Assembly: GCA_007859995.1 (NCBI GenBank)
Contig: SMSL01000006.1
Location: 100,806 to 164,805, forward strand
Origin: Candidatus Brocadiaceae bacterium S225
GTDB lineage: Bacteria > Planctomycetota > Brocadiia > Brocadiales > Scalinduaceae
DNA: 64,000 nt
Reading direction: 5' to 3'
The first letter of the stretch is position 1. Every line of letters begins with the position of its first letter. This document shows positions 44,510 through 54,327 of the stretch, piece after piece. The notes below the pieces were generated by a model. That model worked only from the letters and a program-made list of their open reading frames with translations, did no database searches and was not told the origin of the DNA. Position numbers and translations under genes: made by a program.

Positions 44510-44719
44510 TTATTTAACAGGATCATATCCTGATCCGCCAAATGGATTACATCTTATGACTCTCCAGATTCCCTTCAATAGTCCGACGACGATACCTCTC
44601 TTTTCAATTGCCTCTACCGCATATTGCGAACATGTTGGGTAGAAGCGGCACGATGGGCGTGAAATTGGTGACAGGATTATCTGGTACACCTGTATGAATT
44701 TAACAATAAAATACTTCAT
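44510..44719 (-). CDS. yidD: Membrane protein insertion efficiency factor YidD
   Basis: The 69-residue product matches YidD throughout: IQVYQIILSPISRPSCRFYP, TCSQYAVEAIEKRG and RVIRCNPFGGSGYDPV. It has a short amphipathic N-terminal helix and three Cys. YidD assists YidC-dependent insertion at the inner membrane. It overlaps rnpA by 4 bases (ATGA), the standard coupling. Confidence 0.95.
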   Translation of the reverse strand: MKYFIVKFIQVYQIILSPISRPSCRFYPTCSQYAVEAIEKRGIVVGLLKGIWRVIRCNPFGGSGYDPVK

Positions 44720-45069
44720 TTTTTTAACTTATCGTTAATTTGTATCAGGATTATTTTGAATTTTTCTTCGATAGCTTTTAGTGTGAGCTCTGTTAACCCT
44801 GGTCTTGGAATTACAACAATGTCTGCGCCGTAGTGCAACAAACTTTTGTTCAATCGATATGCTTCCCGAAGAATTCGTTTAAATCTATTGCGTCTTGGTG
44901 AATTACCGAATTTTCTTCCTACGACCAGGCCCAGCCGGGAGACAGAGTCGCCATTTGGTAGCGCATATATTTTTAACTGATTGTTGCCGAATCTCTCACC
45001 TTTATCAAAAACCAGTTGAAATTCTTTTCGTTTTCGCAACCGCTCTTTCTTGGAAAAACTTTGATCCAT
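44716..45069 (-). CDS. rnpA: Ribonuclease P protein component
   Basis: The 117-residue product has FSKKERLRKRKEFQLVFDKG, RLGLVVGRKFGNSPRRNRFK (the RNR motif that contacts the RNA subunit) and ADIVVIPRPGL. It supports tRNA 5' maturation with RnpB RNA. rpmH, which normally precedes rnpA, is not found in the 200 bp upstream (45070-45273), where only AT-rich divergent promoter sequence toward lysS is seen. Confidence 0.95.
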   Translation of the reverse strand: MDQSFSKKERLRKRKEFQLVFDKGERFGNNQLKIYALPNGDSVSRLGLVVGRKFGNSPRRNRFKRILREAYRLNKSLLHYGADIVVIPRPGLTELTLKAIEEKFKIILIQINDKLKK

Positions 45070-45273
45070 TTACACAATATTAATAGTTTTAAATCATATA
45101 TTCAAGGAGAAAGACAACCCTATCATTGCCATCAGCTTCAATTTGCATTTTAACTTGACAGTAAATTCTTTGTTGATAAAATAATCTCTTAGCTTTGGCT
45201 CTCTAATTATCTCATCAAATCTCCATAACCCATCATAAAGGAAAGATAACAGCATAGAATGTAAGACATTATT

Positions 45274-46728
45274 GTGCTTGTCGTTAGAAGAACGCAATTG
45301 GAAACTCTTGAACAAACCAGAATAGAAAAATTAAATAAGCTCAGGGAAAAGGGGGTAGACCCTTACGGCGCAGGTTACAACAACGCCACGCCTTTGAACG
45401 AAGTAATAGAGAGTTACTCGGAGGAGGACGAGGGAAAGAAGGTGAAATGCGCTGGCAGGATCATGACTATGAGACCTCATGGTAAGGCTTCATTCCTTCA
45501 CATAAAGGATTGGACAGGCAAACTTCAGGTTTATGTGAAGATGAATACTGTGGGTGAAGAAAAATATGAAATTTTTCGTCTATTGGATCTGGGTGACATA
45601 ATTGGTGTTGAGGGTGGATTAGTTAAGACTCGAACTGGTGAAATAACAGTCTTTGCTGACGACATTACAGTGCTTTCCAAAGCACTGCTTCCTCCGCCGG
45701 AAAAATGGCATGGTTTGAAAGATGTTGAAATCAGATACAGGCAGCGTTATATAGACCTCTCGTCAAATGATGATGTGATGGATCTTTTTTTGAAGAGATC
45801 GCGCATTATAAAATCAATCAGGAATTTCCTTGATAACAGAAAATTTGTTGAAGTTGAAACTCCTATGATGCAGCCTATCCCAGGGGGTGCGGTGGCAAAG
45901 CCTTTTATTACCCATCATAACGTCTTGGATATGGAACTGTTTTTGCGGATAGCACCCGAATTGTATTTAAAAAGACTGCTTGTCGGAGGTATGGAAAGAG
46001 TTTACGAAATTAACCGTAATTTTCGGAATGAAGGTCTCTCAACACGGCATAATCCGGAGTTTACGATGATGGAGCTCTATCAGGCATACAGCGACTATAA
46101 CGGAATGATGGAACTGACTGAAACTCTGATTTCCAGCCTGGCGCACGATCTGTATGGTACTTTTGAGATTCCTTATGGTGAACGAACATTAGACTTGTCT
46201 CCTCCATGGCAGAGGAGTACATTTTCAGAACTTTTGTCTAAACATGCTTCAGTTGATTTAGACGATGAAGACGGGTTGAAAGCAAAAGGCAAAGGATTAG
46301 GTATGGAGGTTGAAGGCGTTCACAAGGACATTATTGCTGAACATATTTTTGGAGAGCTCGTTGAAAAAGAGTTGTGGAATCCAACATTCGTAGCAGACTA
46401 CCCTGTCAGCATTTGTCCGCTGACAAAGTCCTGTGATGATAATCCTCACCTTGCACAGAGGTTTGAAATGTATATAGCGACAATGGAACTCGCCAATTCA
46501 TATTCAGAGCTTAATGAACCGATCGAACAAAGTAAGCGGTTCCATGAACAGGTAACTGATGATGATATAGCGGGAAAGATAGACGAAGATTTTTTAAAGG
46601 CACTCAAGTACGGAATGCCGCCTGCCGGTGGTTTAGGAATCGGGATTGACAGACTGGTAATGATCCTGACAAATAGTGCTTCCATTAGAGACGTAATTTT
46701 ATTTCCATTGTTACGACAACAATCTTGA
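45274..46728 (+). CDS. lysS: Lysine--tRNA ligase, class II
   Basis: The 484-residue enzyme has an OB-fold anticodon domain ([31 protein letters not shown]). The class II catalytic core follows: motif 1 [16 protein letters not shown], motif 2 [31 protein letters not shown] and motif 3 [19 protein letters not shown]. It charges tRNA-Lys. The GTG at 45274 adds eight residues before [17 protein letters not shown]; a TTG at 45298 is an alternative. lolD and ilvE follow on the same strand. Confidence 0.97.
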   Translation: MLVVRRTQLETLEQTRIEKLNKLREKGVDPYGAGYNNATPLNEVIESYSEEDEGKKVKCAGRIMTMRPHGKASFLHIKDWTGKLQVYVKMNTVGEEKYEIFRLLDLGDIIGVEGGLVKTRTGEITVFADDITVLSKALLPPPEKWHGLKDVEIRYRQRYIDLSSNDDVMDLFLKRSRIIKSIRNFLDNRKFVEVETPMMQPIPGGAVAKPFITHHNVLDMELFLRIAPELYLKRLLVGGMERVYEINRNFRNEGLSTRHNPEFTMMELYQAYSDYNGMMELTETLISSLAHDLYGTFEIPYGERTLDLSPPWQRSTFSELLSKHASVDLDDEDGLKAKGKGLGMEVEGVHKDIIAEHIFGELVEKELWNPTFVADYPVSICPLTKSCDDNPHLAQRFEMYIATMELANSYSELNEPIEQSKRFHEQVTDDDIAGKIDEDFLKALKYGMPPAGGLGIGIDRLVMILTNSASIRDVILFPLLRQQS

Positions 46729-46802
46729 TAAAGTAGGGAGGGCTTGCCTCCTCGCCTGTTTTGAATTTCCTATACATTTAATTATTTGAAAAATTTTAAG
46801 AC

Positions 46803-47519
46803 ATGATAGAAGAGATTGCTAACGATTACCTGTGCGCGAAAGAAATCAGTAAGGAATATACAATTTGCAAAACGTCTATCCGTGTGCTCGACAGGGTGAA
46901 TCTGGACGTAAAAAAGGGTGAGATATTAATCATTTTGGGGGCTTCAGGTGCAGGTAAAAGTTCACTTCTCCACATCCTGGGTATACTGGATTCGCCAACT
47001 TCAGGCCATGTAAGTTTTAAGGGTGAAAACCTAAGTATTATTGGGCAGAGAAAATTAGCCGAAAAGCGGAACAGAATATTCGGGTTTGTATTTCAGTTTT
47101 ATCATCTTTTACCGGATTTTAATGCATTAGAAAATGTTATGATGCCTCGCTTGATCGGCAGAAGATTTTTTAAGACAACATCTAAAAAAGATCACACGGA
47201 AAAAGCGATACAGCTTTTAGATCGTGTAGGTCTTGGAAATAGAATAAATCATAGACCAAACGAACTCTCAGGTGGAGAGAAACAGAGGGTGGCTATTGTC
47301 AGGGCGTTAATGAATGATCCTGAGATATTGTTATGTGATGAGCCTACAGGCAATCTTGATACAAAGTCAGGACGTGAAATCCAGAAATTGATTTGGGATT
47401 TGAATGAAAAGACTAAGCAAACGGTGGTAATTGTTACCCATGATGAAAGATTTGCCGAGTCGGCAGGTCGTGTCATCAGGATGGCTGATGGCAAGATTAT
47501 TGATTATTCCAGTAACTAA
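46803..47519 (+). CDS. lolD: ABC transporter ATP-binding protein, LolD-type
   Basis: The 238-residue ATPase shows Walker A GASGAGKSSLLHILGILD, Q-loop FVFQFYHLLPDFNALENVMMP, signature ELSGGEKQRVAIVRALMND, Walker B ILLCDEPTGNLD and the H-loop in VIVTHDERFAE. The LLP and ALENVMMP wording is that of LolD/MacB-like ATPases that release lipoproteins from the inner membrane. No permease (LolC/E) is adjacent; it is followed 17 bp later by ilvE. Confidence 0.85.
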   Translation: MIEEIANDYLCAKEISKEYTICKTSIRVLDRVNLDVKKGEILIILGASGAGKSSLLHILGILDSPTSGHVSFKGENLSIIGQRKLAEKRNRIFGFVFQFYHLLPDFNALENVMMPRLIGRRFFKTTSKKDHTEKAIQLLDRVGLGNRINHRPNELSGGEKQRVAIVRALMNDPEILLCDEPTGNLDTKSGREIQKLIWDLNEKTKQTVVIVTHDERFAESAGRVIRMADGKIIDYSSN

Positions 47520-47536
47520 AAGGAGCATTATAACAG

Positions 47537-48406
47537 ATGGAACCTAAGGTATATATAAACGGAAAATTATATCCAAAAGAAGAGGCTAAGGTTTCTGTTT
47601 TTGACCATGGTTTGTTATATGGTGATGGAGTATTTGAGGGGATTAGATGTTACAATGGTGCGGTATTCAAGTTTTCAGAACATATTGACAGACTTTATGA
47701 TTCAGCAGAGGCAATTGACCTGGAAATAGGGTTGACCAAGGATGAGCTTAAGGATGCCGTTCTGGATACATTAAAGGCTAACAACTTAAATGAATCTTAT
47801 ATTAGACTGGTAGTAACCAGGGGAGTAGGGAAACTTGGTCTTGACCCCTTTAATTGTGATGCGTCACAACTCATCATTATAACAGATACCATTCAACTCT
47901 ACTCTAAAGAATTATATGAAAAGGGTCTTGATACAATTATCGTCCATACAATTCGCAATCATCCTGAAGCGCTCAACCCTACGGTAAAATCCATGAACTA
48001 TCTTAATAATATTATGGCAAAGATTGAGTGTATTAAAGCCGGTGCTGCGGAAGGTATCATGTTAAATAAAGATGGTTATGTTGCAGAATGTACCGGAGAC
48101 AATATTTTCATAGTAAAAGATAATGAACTATTCACCCCTCCGGTTTCTGCGGGAATTTTGATAGGAATAACGAGAAACGTCGTTATTGAACTTGCGAAAG
48201 AAGCGGGCATAACGGTAAAAGAAGAACAGATGATACCGGATGATTTATTTAATGCCGATGAGTGCTTTTTGACTGGAACTGCAGCTGAAATCATTCCCGT
48301 AGCCAGAATAGACGGAAGAAAAATTGCCACAGGAAACCCCGGTGAAATTACTCTCAGTTTATTGAAAAAATATCAGGAACTTACTTCGGCACATTCTTCT
48401 GTGTAA
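47537..48406 (+). CDS. ilvE: Branched-chain amino acid aminotransferase
   Basis: This fold-type IV PLP enzyme of 289 residues has VYINGKLYPKEEAKVSVFDHGLLYGDGVFEGIRCYNG, the PLP lysine in NPTVKSMNYLNNIMAKIE, and EGIMLNKDGYVAECTGDNIFIV. The FEGIRCY wording fits IlvE rather than D-amino acid aminotransferase. It catalyses the last step of Leu/Ile/Val synthesis. Its 3' end overlaps the convergent lspA by 26 bp. Confidence 0.92.
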   Translation: MEPKVYINGKLYPKEEAKVSVFDHGLLYGDGVFEGIRCYNGAVFKFSEHIDRLYDSAEAIDLEIGLTKDELKDAVLDTLKANNLNESYIRLVVTRGVGKLGLDPFNCDASQLIIITDTIQLYSKELYEKGLDTIIVHTIRNHPEALNPTVKSMNYLNNIMAKIECIKAGAAEGIMLNKDGYVAECTGDNIFIVKDNELFTPPVSAGILIGITRNVVIELAKEAGITVKEEQMIPDDLFNADECFLTGTAAEIIPVARIDGRKIATGNPGEITLSLLKKYQELTSAHSSV

Positions 48407-48857
48407 GTGAACTTCCCTTCTTTTTTGTAAACAGTGTTTCGTAGAGAATCAGACCAACTCCCACACATATGAGAGAATCAGCTATATTAAATGTCGGCCA
48501 ATGATAGCCCATACCTAAATGGACATCTATAAAATCCCTGACATGGTGATGGAAGATTCTATCCCATAAATTCCCTATTGCACCTGAGAGTATCATGCCA
48601 AAAGCAATATCAGAAGAGAATCCTGATTTATCAAAACTTTTATAAAACCACAGAATAGCACCTATTGCCGCTATACAAAAAAAAATGAGGATGTTGTTTC
48701 TGCCTTGAGCAAGGCCCCAAACAATACCCTCATTTCTACTGCAAACAAAACCTAAAAACCCTTTTATAATTATATATCTTCCGGCATCATTGAATTTTGC
48801 GAATACTATCCATTTCGTTATAAGATCAAGAAGAATACCACAAAAAGTAACAATCAA
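48381..48857 (-). CDS. lspA: Lipoprotein signal peptidase
   Basis: The protein has the LspA pattern of four membrane helices and the catalytic aspartates in GNLWDRIFHHHVRDFIDVHL and PTFNIADSLICVGVGL, plus the N-terminal LLDLITKWIVF and SRNEGIVWGLAQ. It cleaves prolipoprotein signals after lipidation. The TTG at 48857 truncates the first helix. The open frame continues upstream (VTSKVSKNTTLFLIVTF) to a CTG at 48896 that has GGGAG 9 bases before it. The true start may therefore be non-canonical. Confidence 0.93.
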   Translation of the reverse strand: MIVTFCGILLDLITKWIVFAKFNDAGRYIIIKGFLGFVCSRNEGIVWGLAQGRNNILIFFCIAAIGAILWFYKSFDKSGFSSDIAFGMILSGAIGNLWDRIFHHHVRDFIDVHLGMGYHWPTFNIADSLICVGVGLILYETLFTKKKGSSLTQKNVPK

Positions 48858-48897
48858 AAATAGTGTAGTATTTTTCGAAACCTTGCTAGTTACCAGT

Positions 48898-49272
48898 TTA
48901 TTCTTCTCCCTCTTCCAGCCTTTGACACTCTATGCAGTTGCGCACATAAGGCAATGCCATAAGGCGTGCTTTGGAGATTTTCGTTCCGCATTCCTCACAA
49001 GAACCATAAGTTTTGTCTCCTATTCTTTCCAAAGCGTTATCGATAGCTTTCAATTCCTCTTCGCCATTTTGAATCAACCCAATGGTCAGGTCTCGATCAT
49101 AATTGTCGGTGCCTACATCAGCCATGTGGATAGGGACATTTGATAGATCACCAGATGCATCCTGCCTGGATTTTCCTAACGCTTCATCCTCCATAAAGGT
49201 TACGTTACCAACCAGTTTTTTCCTGAGATCTAAAAGTATTCTTTTGTATTGTGCTAGTTCTGCTACTTTCAA
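48898..49272 (-). CDS. DksA/TraR-type zinc-finger protein
   Basis: The 124-residue product has an N-terminal coiled coil (LAQYKRILLDLRKKLVGNV), a conserved middle (SNVPIHMADVGTDNYDRDLTIGLIQNGEEELKAIDNALERI) and a C4 zinc finger CEECGTKISKARLMALPYVRNCIEC. Proteins of this type are found just upstream of lspA in many bacteria and may modulate RNA polymerase through its secondary channel, as DksA does. It is probably co-transcribed with lspA. Confidence 0.9.
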   Translation of the reverse strand: MKVAELAQYKRILLDLRKKLVGNVTFMEDEALGKSRQDASGDLSNVPIHMADVGTDNYDRDLTIGLIQNGEEELKAIDNALERIGDKTYGSCEECGTKISKARLMALPYVRNCIECQRLEEGEE

Positions 49273-49595
49273 TTTACCCCTCCATTTAGCTGTTTCGCAA
49301 ACTCAAACGATCTGGATGATACCATACTTCTTAAGTTTTTAAAAGAGTATTTTGAGCGAATATAACTAATAAAAAAATAAAGTCAAGAGTTTTCTAACGC
49401 CATGAAACTACCCAGAAATTGCTATATGGTTCATAAAAAAAAACTGACTTGATTATTTGTATAATATGTTGTATTACGTGTACAGTCTTGTAGAGGTGAG
49501 GCTCAGCTTTGTATATATCCTTCTACTATCACAAGGTTGTAGTTATGTTGTTCTGCTGTATTGAGTCAGAAAGAATTTTTTGGGATTTTGAAAAA
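49273..49595. other. Divergent promoter region upstream of guaA
   Basis: About 320 bp lie between the leftward dksA-like gene and guaA. The most promoter-like words are TATAAT at about 49460 with TTGATT overlapping too closely upstream. An in-frame TTG at 49509 would extend GuaA by 29 unconserved residues and is unlikely to be used. No riboswitch-like structure or small gene was recognised. Confidence 0.4.
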
Positions 49596-51146
49596 ATGCA
49601 TAACAAAACACACGAAAGCATACTTGTAGTAGACTTTGGTTCACAGTACTCTCATCTGATTGCAAGGAGAATCAGGGAACAAAACGTATACAGCAAAATC
49701 GTATCACATAAAATAACACCAGAAGAAATAAAACAACAGAATCCTAAAGGCATTATTTTGAGTGGCGGACCAGCCAGCGTTTATGTTTCAGATGCTCCAC
49801 GATGTAATGAGAAACTACTTTATATGGATATACCAATTTTAGGAATATGTTATGGGTTTCAATTGGGTGGCCAGATATTAGGCGCCGAGATAAAATCATC
49901 GGAAAATAGGGAATACGGAAATACAAGATGTACCATTAAAGACCACTCCACACTTTTTTCTTCACTGGATAATACTATAGATGTCTGGATGAGTCATGGT
50001 GACCAGGCAATGGCGCTTCCGGATGATTTCCAGTCACTTGCATCTACTGATAATTGTCCATACGCTGCAGCGAAACATAAAGAAAGAAATTTCTACGGTG
50101 TTCAATTTCATCCGGAAGTTACGCATACTCCATCCGGTAGTCAAATACTGAACAATTTTCTTTTCAAAATCTGCGGTTGTTCAGGTGATTGGGAGATGAG
50201 TTCCTATATAAAGAGTGCGGTAGAGAAAATACAGAATCAAGTTGGGAAAGAAAAGGTTATATGTGGTTTATCAGGAGGTGTAGATTCTGCGGTTGCCGCC
50301 GCCCTTATTTACAATGCGATAGGCAGTAATCTTTCTTGTGTTTTCGTAGATAATGGATTACTGAGAATGAATGAATCCGAAAGTGTGATTGAGACCTTTA
50401 AGAAAAACTTCAAGGTAGATTTGCATTTTGTTGATGCAAAGGACAGGTTTTTAGAAAAATTGTCAGGCGTAAGCGATCCGGAGCAGAAGCGAAAGATCAT
50501 TGGTCACGAATTTATTGATGTATTTAAGGATGAGGCAAATAAGATTTCAGATATCAAATACCTGGCACAGGGCACCCTGTACCCGGATGTTATAGAAAGC
50601 GTTTCTGTGCATGGAGGCCCTGCTGTTACTATTAAAAGCCATCACAATGTGGGAGCGTTGCCTGCGGAATTGGGTTTTGAACTTGTTGAACCCCTAAGGG
50701 AGCTTTTTAAAGATGAGGTTCGGGAGATGGGTTCTGAGCTTGGGTTGCCGGATGATATCTTATGGAGACATCCTTTCCCAGGACCCGGCCTTGCCATAAG
50801 GATAATAGGAGATATTACAGACGATAGATTGCAGACCCTCAGATATGCGGATGAAATAATGATACAGGAGATAAAGTCGGCAGGGCTTTACAGGCAAATT
50901 GCTCAGGCATTTGCCGTCTTCTTACCGGTGAGTACCGTTGGTGTTATGGGAGATGAGAGAAGCTACGAGAACGTTATTGCTCTTCGGGCTGTTGAATCTA
51001 CCGACTTTATGACGGCAGATTGGGTAAAGATACCGTACGAAGTACTGGCCCGTATTTCAAGTCGCATAATCAATGAAGTCAGAGGTGTTAACCGTGTTGT
51101 CTACGACATCAGCTCAAAACCACCAAGTACTATTGAATGGGAGTGA
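49596..51146 (+). CDS. guaA: GMP synthase (glutamine-hydrolysing)
   Basis: From the ATG at 49596 the protein is 516 residues. It has an N-terminal glutaminase with [20 protein letters not shown], the Cys nucleophile in [12 protein letters not shown] and the His-Glu pair in [12 protein letters not shown]. The ATP-pyrophosphatase follows with [16 protein letters not shown], and the dimerisation domain ends [17 protein letters not shown], the family C-terminus. It converts XMP to GMP. Confidence 0.97.
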   Translation: MHNKTHESILVVDFGSQYSHLIARRIREQNVYSKIVSHKITPEEIKQQNPKGIILSGGPASVYVSDAPRCNEKLLYMDIPILGICYGFQLGGQILGAEIKSSENREYGNTRCTIKDHSTLFSSLDNTIDVWMSHGDQAMALPDDFQSLASTDNCPYAAAKHKERNFYGVQFHPEVTHTPSGSQILNNFLFKICGCSGDWEMSSYIKSAVEKIQNQVGKEKVICGLSGGVDSAVAAALIYNAIGSNLSCVFVDNGLLRMNESESVIETFKKNFKVDLHFVDAKDRFLEKLSGVSDPEQKRKIIGHEFIDVFKDEANKISDIKYLAQGTLYPDVIESVSVHGGPAVTIKSHHNVGALPAELGFELVEPLRELFKDEVREMGSELGLPDDILWRHPFPGPGLAIRIIGDITDDRLQTLRYADEIMIQEIKSAGLYRQIAQAFAVFLPVSTVGVMGDERSYENVIALRAVESTDFMTADWVKIPYEVLARISSRIINEVRGVNRVVYDISSKPPSTIEWE

Positions 51147-51237
51147 TTTGAATTATTAAAAAATAGAATGATTCATGTTTCCTGTTTTTAACAAAGGATG
51201 AGATTCCCCACGAATATCAGTATAATTATAGTGATTT

Positions 51238-52107
51238 TTAAATCAAGCGTTTGTAAGCACTCATAACCTGTTGCGTAATCATCCCGGGTATAACCTTTCC
51301 GATCTTATAGTTGTCAATCTTTGAAACTGGCATTATTTCCATCAGCGAATTAGTAATAAATACTTCATTCGCTTTGATTAATCTATCGGTTGTGAAATGA
51401 TTTTCACTAATAGGGATGCTTTTGTTTTTGCAAATATCCAGCACTGTTATTCTTGTGATTCCCGGCAGAATATTTGTATCAAGTGAAGGGGTAATGACAC
51501 TCCCGCCGCTTACCATAAAAATATTGCTTACCACGCATTCGGCTACATAACTATCTGTGTTAAGTATAATCGCTTCATGAGCGGACTTTGTTTTTGCCTC
51601 TTCTTTCAACAAAATGCTTTTCAGTAGATTCGTTGTTTTGTAGTGGGAGATTGGACATGTGGTGCTCCTTCTGTAATCGGAAACAACCAGAGTCATTCCT
51701 TCGTCATAAAGCTTACTATCATAAGGTGAGAATGGTTTGACCTGAATCAGAGTAGTTGGTTCGATATTGTCGTCCATTTGAAGTCTGCCACCACCTGCTC
51801 CCCTTGAAAGTGTAATCCTGATATAAGCATCCTGGATATTGTTTTTATCAATTAACGTCTTTATTATTTCACTGATTTCTGTATTTGTATATTCAAATAA
51901 AATCCTGAGCTGTTTCGCTGAATGACGCATCCGTTCCAGATGCTCGGCAAGCTTAAAAGGTTTCCCATCATATGAACGGAGTGTTTCATAAATACCGTCA
52001 CCGTAGAGGAACCCTCTGTCATCTGTCGAGACAGACCCTTCTGTATCCGGAATTATTCTGCCATTTAAAAAGATGAATTTAGTCATGATAGATATGGAGT
52101 GCATCAT
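51238..52107 (-). CDS. pabC: Aminotransferase class IV, probably aminodeoxychorismate lyase
   Basis: This fold-type IV PLP enzyme of ~289 residues shows FIFLNGRIIPDTEGSVSTDDRGFLYGDGIYETLRSYDG, ISHYKTTNLLKSILLKEEAK with the PLP lysine, and EAIILNTDSYVAECVVSNIF. It lies 160 bp downstream of pabB on the same strand, which favours PabC (4-amino-4-deoxychorismate to p-aminobenzoate) over IlvE or D-amino acid aminotransferase. The in-frame ATG at 52086 (MTKFIFLNG) is an equally plausible start. Confidence 0.75.
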   Translation of the reverse strand: MMHSISIMTKFIFLNGRIIPDTEGSVSTDDRGFLYGDGIYETLRSYDGKPFKLAEHLERMRHSAKQLRILFEYTNTEISEIIKTLIDKNNIQDAYIRITLSRGAGGGRLQMDDNIEPTTLIQVKPFSPYDSKLYDEGMTLVVSDYRRSTTCPISHYKTTNLLKSILLKEEAKTKSAHEAIILNTDSYVAECVVSNIFMVSGGSVITPSLDTNILPGITRITVLDICKNKSIPISENHFTTDRLIKANEVFITNSLMEIMPVSKIDNYKIGKVIPGMITQQVMSAYKRLI

Positions 52108-52203
52108 CCGTGATGATGCGTTTTAAAGCGGTGGCATGCTCACTGCATTCCAAAAAAATAAACCTGTACACAATTTAAAAAAGTTCTCAGTCGGGCAGGT
52201 TGC

Positions 52204-52228
52204 GAGTCCTTTTCTTTCGAAAGGACTC
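52204..52228. other. Hairpin in the pabB-pabC gap
   Basis: GAGTCCTTT at 52204-52212 pairs perfectly with AAAGGACTC at 52220-52228 around TCTTTCG. It has no T-run, so termination is unlikely; it could process or stabilise the pabB-pabC transcript. Confidence 0.4.
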
Positions 52229-52268
52229 CGGCACAAACTCCTGTCAATATTTAAAAACCAAAAAGACA

Positions 52269-53729
52269 CTACTCAAGCGTCTCTATCAATGCCCGGGCTT
52301 TGTGAAGCGTTTCCTGATACTCGTCTTCCGGGTTTGAATCAGCAACGATTCCACCGCCAACCTGAAAAAAGATATGATCATCTTTTACTAAAAATGTTCT
52401 TATCGCAATGTTTAAATCTATATTTCCATTAAAGCTTAAATACCCCATCGCGCCGGTGTATACACTACGTTTGGTGGGCTCTAATTCGTCAATAATCTGC
52501 ATGGCCCTTACCTTCGGTGCACCGGTTATTGAACCTCCGGGAAATGTTGCCTTTAGCAAGTCTATTGCGTCATATCGCGGATGTAACTCTCCTTCGACTG
52601 TAGCAACAAGGTGATACACTGTAGGGTGTACTTCCAGTTTTTTTTTCTCTGTTACCTTTACTGTATTATAATTACATACGCGCCCAAGATCGTTTCGTTC
52701 GAGGTCCACGATCATTGCTAATTCTGCGTCGTCTTTCTCGCTTGAGAGCAACTCTTCCTGCATTTTTTTATTTATGCCTTCATCTTTGCCTCTTGGCCGG
52801 GTGCCTTTGATTGGCTTTGTTTGTATTTTGCGCACCAAACCACCACTCTGTTTGTTGGTACTATCCGTTGCATTTTGTAGCGACAAGAATCTTTCCGGAG
52901 ACGAACTGACTACGTATTTATTGTCAAATCTCAAGTAGCTTGAAAATGATGCAGGATTTATTTCTCTTAATTTTTTATATATATCGTAAGGTGACGCTTC
53001 TATCTGTGTCTGAAAGCGCTGTGAAAGATTAACCTGATAAATATCACCTGCATTGATATACTGTTTTGCGCGTTCTACTGCCTTTAAATAATTCTCTTTA
53101 GAAAAGTTACTTATTATTTTTCGTTTTATTCTGCTGCCATTAAATCGTGATTCTTCTTCATAAGGTATATCCGATCCATTACGAATCATCTTTAACACAT
53201 GGTCAATTCTTTTCGCTGTACTTTTTTGAGAATTCTGATTAATATTTACTGATAGTAAAAAACATTTGTTCTCAAGATGGTCAACAGCAATAACTGTGTC
53301 ATAAAAGCTGAAACACATTTCCGGGAATTCAATGTCATCGATTGTGGTATCAGGAAGTTTCTCGATGAAATGGCATAGGTCGTAGGCAAAGTATCCAACA
53401 GCGCCACACGTAAACGGGATAGACTCAAAATTGTTTTCCAAATGAAAGCCGTTTAATAGATGTCGCAACTCATCAAATGGATTCCCGTTTTTTCTGGTAA
53501 TTTTTTTACGATTTTGCGTCAATATATTACTACCCTTTGACATAACGGTAAGAAAGGGATCGTACCCGATGAATGAGTACCTTCCTGTCTTTTCGTTGTT
53601 ATCAGCGCTATCAAGAAAAAAGTTTTTTGCGTGATCCTGAGTATGATGAAAGATCTTCAACAAGTCAGTATCCGGTTCTAACTCTTTGATTATCAATTTT
53701 TTTCTGGTTTTGCTTACTAAGTTTGCCAT
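52269..53729 (-). CDS. pabB: Aminodeoxychorismate synthase component I
   Basis: The 486-residue chorismate-binding enzyme shows YSFIGYDPFLTV at the N-terminus. The catalytic core follows: INAGDIYQVNLSQRFQTQ, SPERFLSLQ, TKPIKGTRPRGKDEGIN, DLERNDLGRVCNY, FPGGSITGAPKVRAMQIIDEL and FQVGGGIVADSNPEDEY. The Lys in PIKGT is the residue that distinguishes PabB from TrpE (PIAGT). It supplies aminodeoxychorismate for folate; the glutaminase PabA is not in the window. Confidence 0.92.
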   Translation of the reverse strand: MANLVSKTRKKLIIKELEPDTDLLKIFHHTQDHAKNFFLDSADNNEKTGRYSFIGYDPFLTVMSKGSNILTQNRKKITRKNGNPFDELRHLLNGFHLENNFESIPFTCGAVGYFAYDLCHFIEKLPDTTIDDIEFPEMCFSFYDTVIAVDHLENKCFLLSVNINQNSQKSTAKRIDHVLKMIRNGSDIPYEEESRFNGSRIKRKIISNFSKENYLKAVERAKQYINAGDIYQVNLSQRFQTQIEASPYDIYKKLREINPASFSSYLRFDNKYVVSSSPERFLSLQNATDSTNKQSGGLVRKIQTKPIKGTRPRGKDEGINKKMQEELLSSEKDDAELAMIVDLERNDLGRVCNYNTVKVTEKKKLEVHPTVYHLVATVEGELHPRYDAIDLLKATFPGGSITGAPKVRAMQIIDELEPTKRSVYTGAMGYLSFNGNIDLNIAIRTFLVKDDHIFFQVGGGIVADSNPEDEYQETLHKARALIETLE

Positions 53730-53868
53730 AAAATCTCTGAAAAAGTGTTTTACGGTACAACGGTAGACTTTGAAGAATATTAGTATGATATGTTATGTGA
53801 AATGAAAACTTCAAGTCAAGCTTTTTTCGTATTTATTCAGAATTATATAAATATAAAATAAAAATAAT

Positions 53869-54300
53869 ATGCTTATCAGGCTTATTTTATTATTTACGGT
53901 TATTCCCTTAATAGAGTTATATCTTCTGATACAGGTTGGAAGGTATTTGGGATCTTTCCAAACGATAATGATTGTGCTTATAACCGGCATCATAGGCAGC
54001 TTACTTGCCAGGAGTCAGGGTTTAAGTGTTCAAAGGCAAATTAGAGAGGATTTGCAAAATGGAATTATCCCCACAGACAGTCTAATTGATGGTTGTTTTA
54101 TTCTGATTGCCGGTGCTCTGTTAATCACACCGGGAATGATAACAGATATATTTGGATTTGTCTTAATGGTTCCATTTTTTAGAGGTTGGTTGAAAAAGCG
54201 GCTAAAAGAGATTTTAAAACGAAAATTTGAATCCGGTAAATTCCAATACTATTCAAACATTCAGTCAACAAATTGGAAAGAAGAAGAAGATAGTTTTTGA
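53869..54300 (+). CDS. fxsA: FxsA family membrane protein
   Basis: The 143-residue protein has two to three hydrophobic helices and the FxsA landmarks: LFTVIPLIELYLLIQVGRYLGSFQTIMIV, GIIGSLLARSQGLSVQRQIRE and GALLITPGMITDIFGFVLMVPFFRGW. The soluble tail is basic then acidic. FxsA is an inner-membrane protein known for relieving F-plasmid exclusion of phage T7; its normal role is unclear. Confidence 0.92.
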   Translation: MLIRLILLFTVIPLIELYLLIQVGRYLGSFQTIMIVLITGIIGSLLARSQGLSVQRQIREDLQNGIIPTDSLIDGCFILIAGALLITPGMITDIFGFVLMVPFFRGWLKKRLKEILKRKFESGKFQYYSNIQSTNWKEEEDSF

Positions 54301-54327
54301 TTGCAGATTAGCTGTTTCAGTTTTTGT

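Noticed and set aside
45094..45315. A minus-strand frame upstream of rnpA that might be rpmH
   Set aside because: The peptide lacks the short, Arg/Lys-rich L34 sequence and overlaps the lysS start; it is a chance frame.
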